Assembly: GCA_029858605.1 (NCBI GenBank)
Contig: JAOUET010000131.1
Coordinates: 1-5,450, forward strand
Direction of reading: 5' to 3'
Length of the DNA: 5,450 nt
Source of the DNA: Coriobacteriia bacterium
GTDB taxonomy: Bacteria; Actinomycetota; Coriobacteriia; Anaerosomatales; JAENZW01
How positions within the stretch are numbered: the stretch's first letter is position 1; each line of letters opens with the position of its first letter. Made by a program: the position numbers and the translations under genes. Below, in pieces: positions 5,222 through 5,450 of this stretch. The notes below the pieces were generated by a model. The model did no database searches and was not told where the DNA came from. It worked only from the letters and a program-made list of their open reading frames with translations.

Positions 5222-5450
5222 GTGAAGTACGTCGTGCTCATTCTCGACGGCGCCTCCGGATGGCCGTTGCCCGAACTCGGCGGGCGGACGACTCTGCAGG
5301 TCGCCGAGATCCCGAATCTCGACCGCATGGCACGTCAGGGGATCGTTGGTCTCGCGCAGACCGTTCCCGAGGGCATCGAGCCATCTTCATCGGCGGCGTG
5401 CACCTCCATCCTGGGCTACGATCCAGTCGCCGATCTCGTCGGTCGAGGCG
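5222..5450 (+). CDS. apgM: Cofactor-independent phosphoglycerate-mutase-like protein (ApgM type), N-terminal part
   Basis: Only the first 76 codons are in the window; the gene runs off the right edge. The N-terminus VKYVVLILDGASGWPLPELG matches the archaeal-type 2,3-bisphosphoglycerate-independent phosphoglycerate mutase family of the alkaline phosphatase superfamily: metal-binding Asp9 in LDGA, PNLDRMARQG (31-40), TVPEG (47-51) and SILGYDP (62-68). In classical members the loop before SILGYDP reads PGSDVAN and holds the catalytic serine; here it reads PSSSAAC (54-60), keeping serine (Ser56) but losing the Asp and Asn. Homologues with this style of loop seem to form a separate subgroup, from memory. 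The protein may interconvert 3- and 2-phosphoglycerate, or, given the nearby thrC and proposals that some ApgM-like proteins act as homoserine kinase, may phosphorylate homoserine. The GTG at 5222 matches the usual family N-terminus and follows a G-rich stretch (5212-5217); an in-frame GTG at 5138 would add 28 residues. Confidence 0.85.
   Translation, partial: MKYVVLILDGASGWPLPELGGRTTLQVAEIPNLDRMARQGIVGLAQTVPEGIEPSSSAACTSILGYDPVADLVGRG

Overview
The window is a compact, GC-rich bacterial chromosome segment with ATG and GTG starts and very short or overlapping gene junctions. The gene content (a TudS-related desulfidase, a long-form threonine synthase, an archaeal-type phosphoglycerate-mutase-like protein, a zinc-ribbon RDD protein) and the codon style suggest a high-GC Actinomycetota, possibly a Coriobacteriia-like anaerobe. 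This lineage guess is inference and is only moderately secure. No rRNA, tRNA, CRISPR array, insertion sequence or phage gene is visible.

Left block, 1-1054, plus strand: three genes joined by 4-base stop/start overlaps (ATGA, then GTGA). They are the last 31 codons of an unrecognised gene, a TudS/DUF523-type putative [4Fe-4S] desulfidase, and a small membrane protein with about four transmembrane helices that carries an in-frame 12-bp tandem repeat. This looks like a translationally coupled operon.

Middle block, 1059-2785: an 80-residue unrecognised protein on the minus strand converges on the membrane-protein gene with a 4-bp gap. It diverges, across a 47-bp shared promoter region, from a 478-residue plus-strand protein. 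That protein appears to fuse a class I SAM-dependent methyltransferase to a DUF5677-like helical domain, and it is the most unusual gene here.

Right block, 2782-5450: threonine synthase (thrC, minus) shares the palindromic stop CTAG with the fusion gene. Upstream of it on the same strand lies an RDD-family membrane protein with an N-terminal zinc ribbon and a polyproline linker. A 216-bp divergent intergenic region with two overlapping alternative dyads then leads to the first 76 codons of a cofactor-independent phosphoglycerate-mutase-like (ApgM) protein. Because some ApgM-like proteins have been proposed to be homoserine kinases, and thrC uses O-phosphohomoserine, the right end may be a threonine-biosynthesis neighbourhood. 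The altered active-site loop of the ApgM-like protein fits a non-standard substrate but does not prove one.

Two genes (the methyltransferase fusion and thrC) lack a Shine-Dalgarno sequence and have a -10-like hexamer 5-6 nt before the start codon, so they may be leaderless. Other genes in the window have clear Shine-Dalgarno sites.
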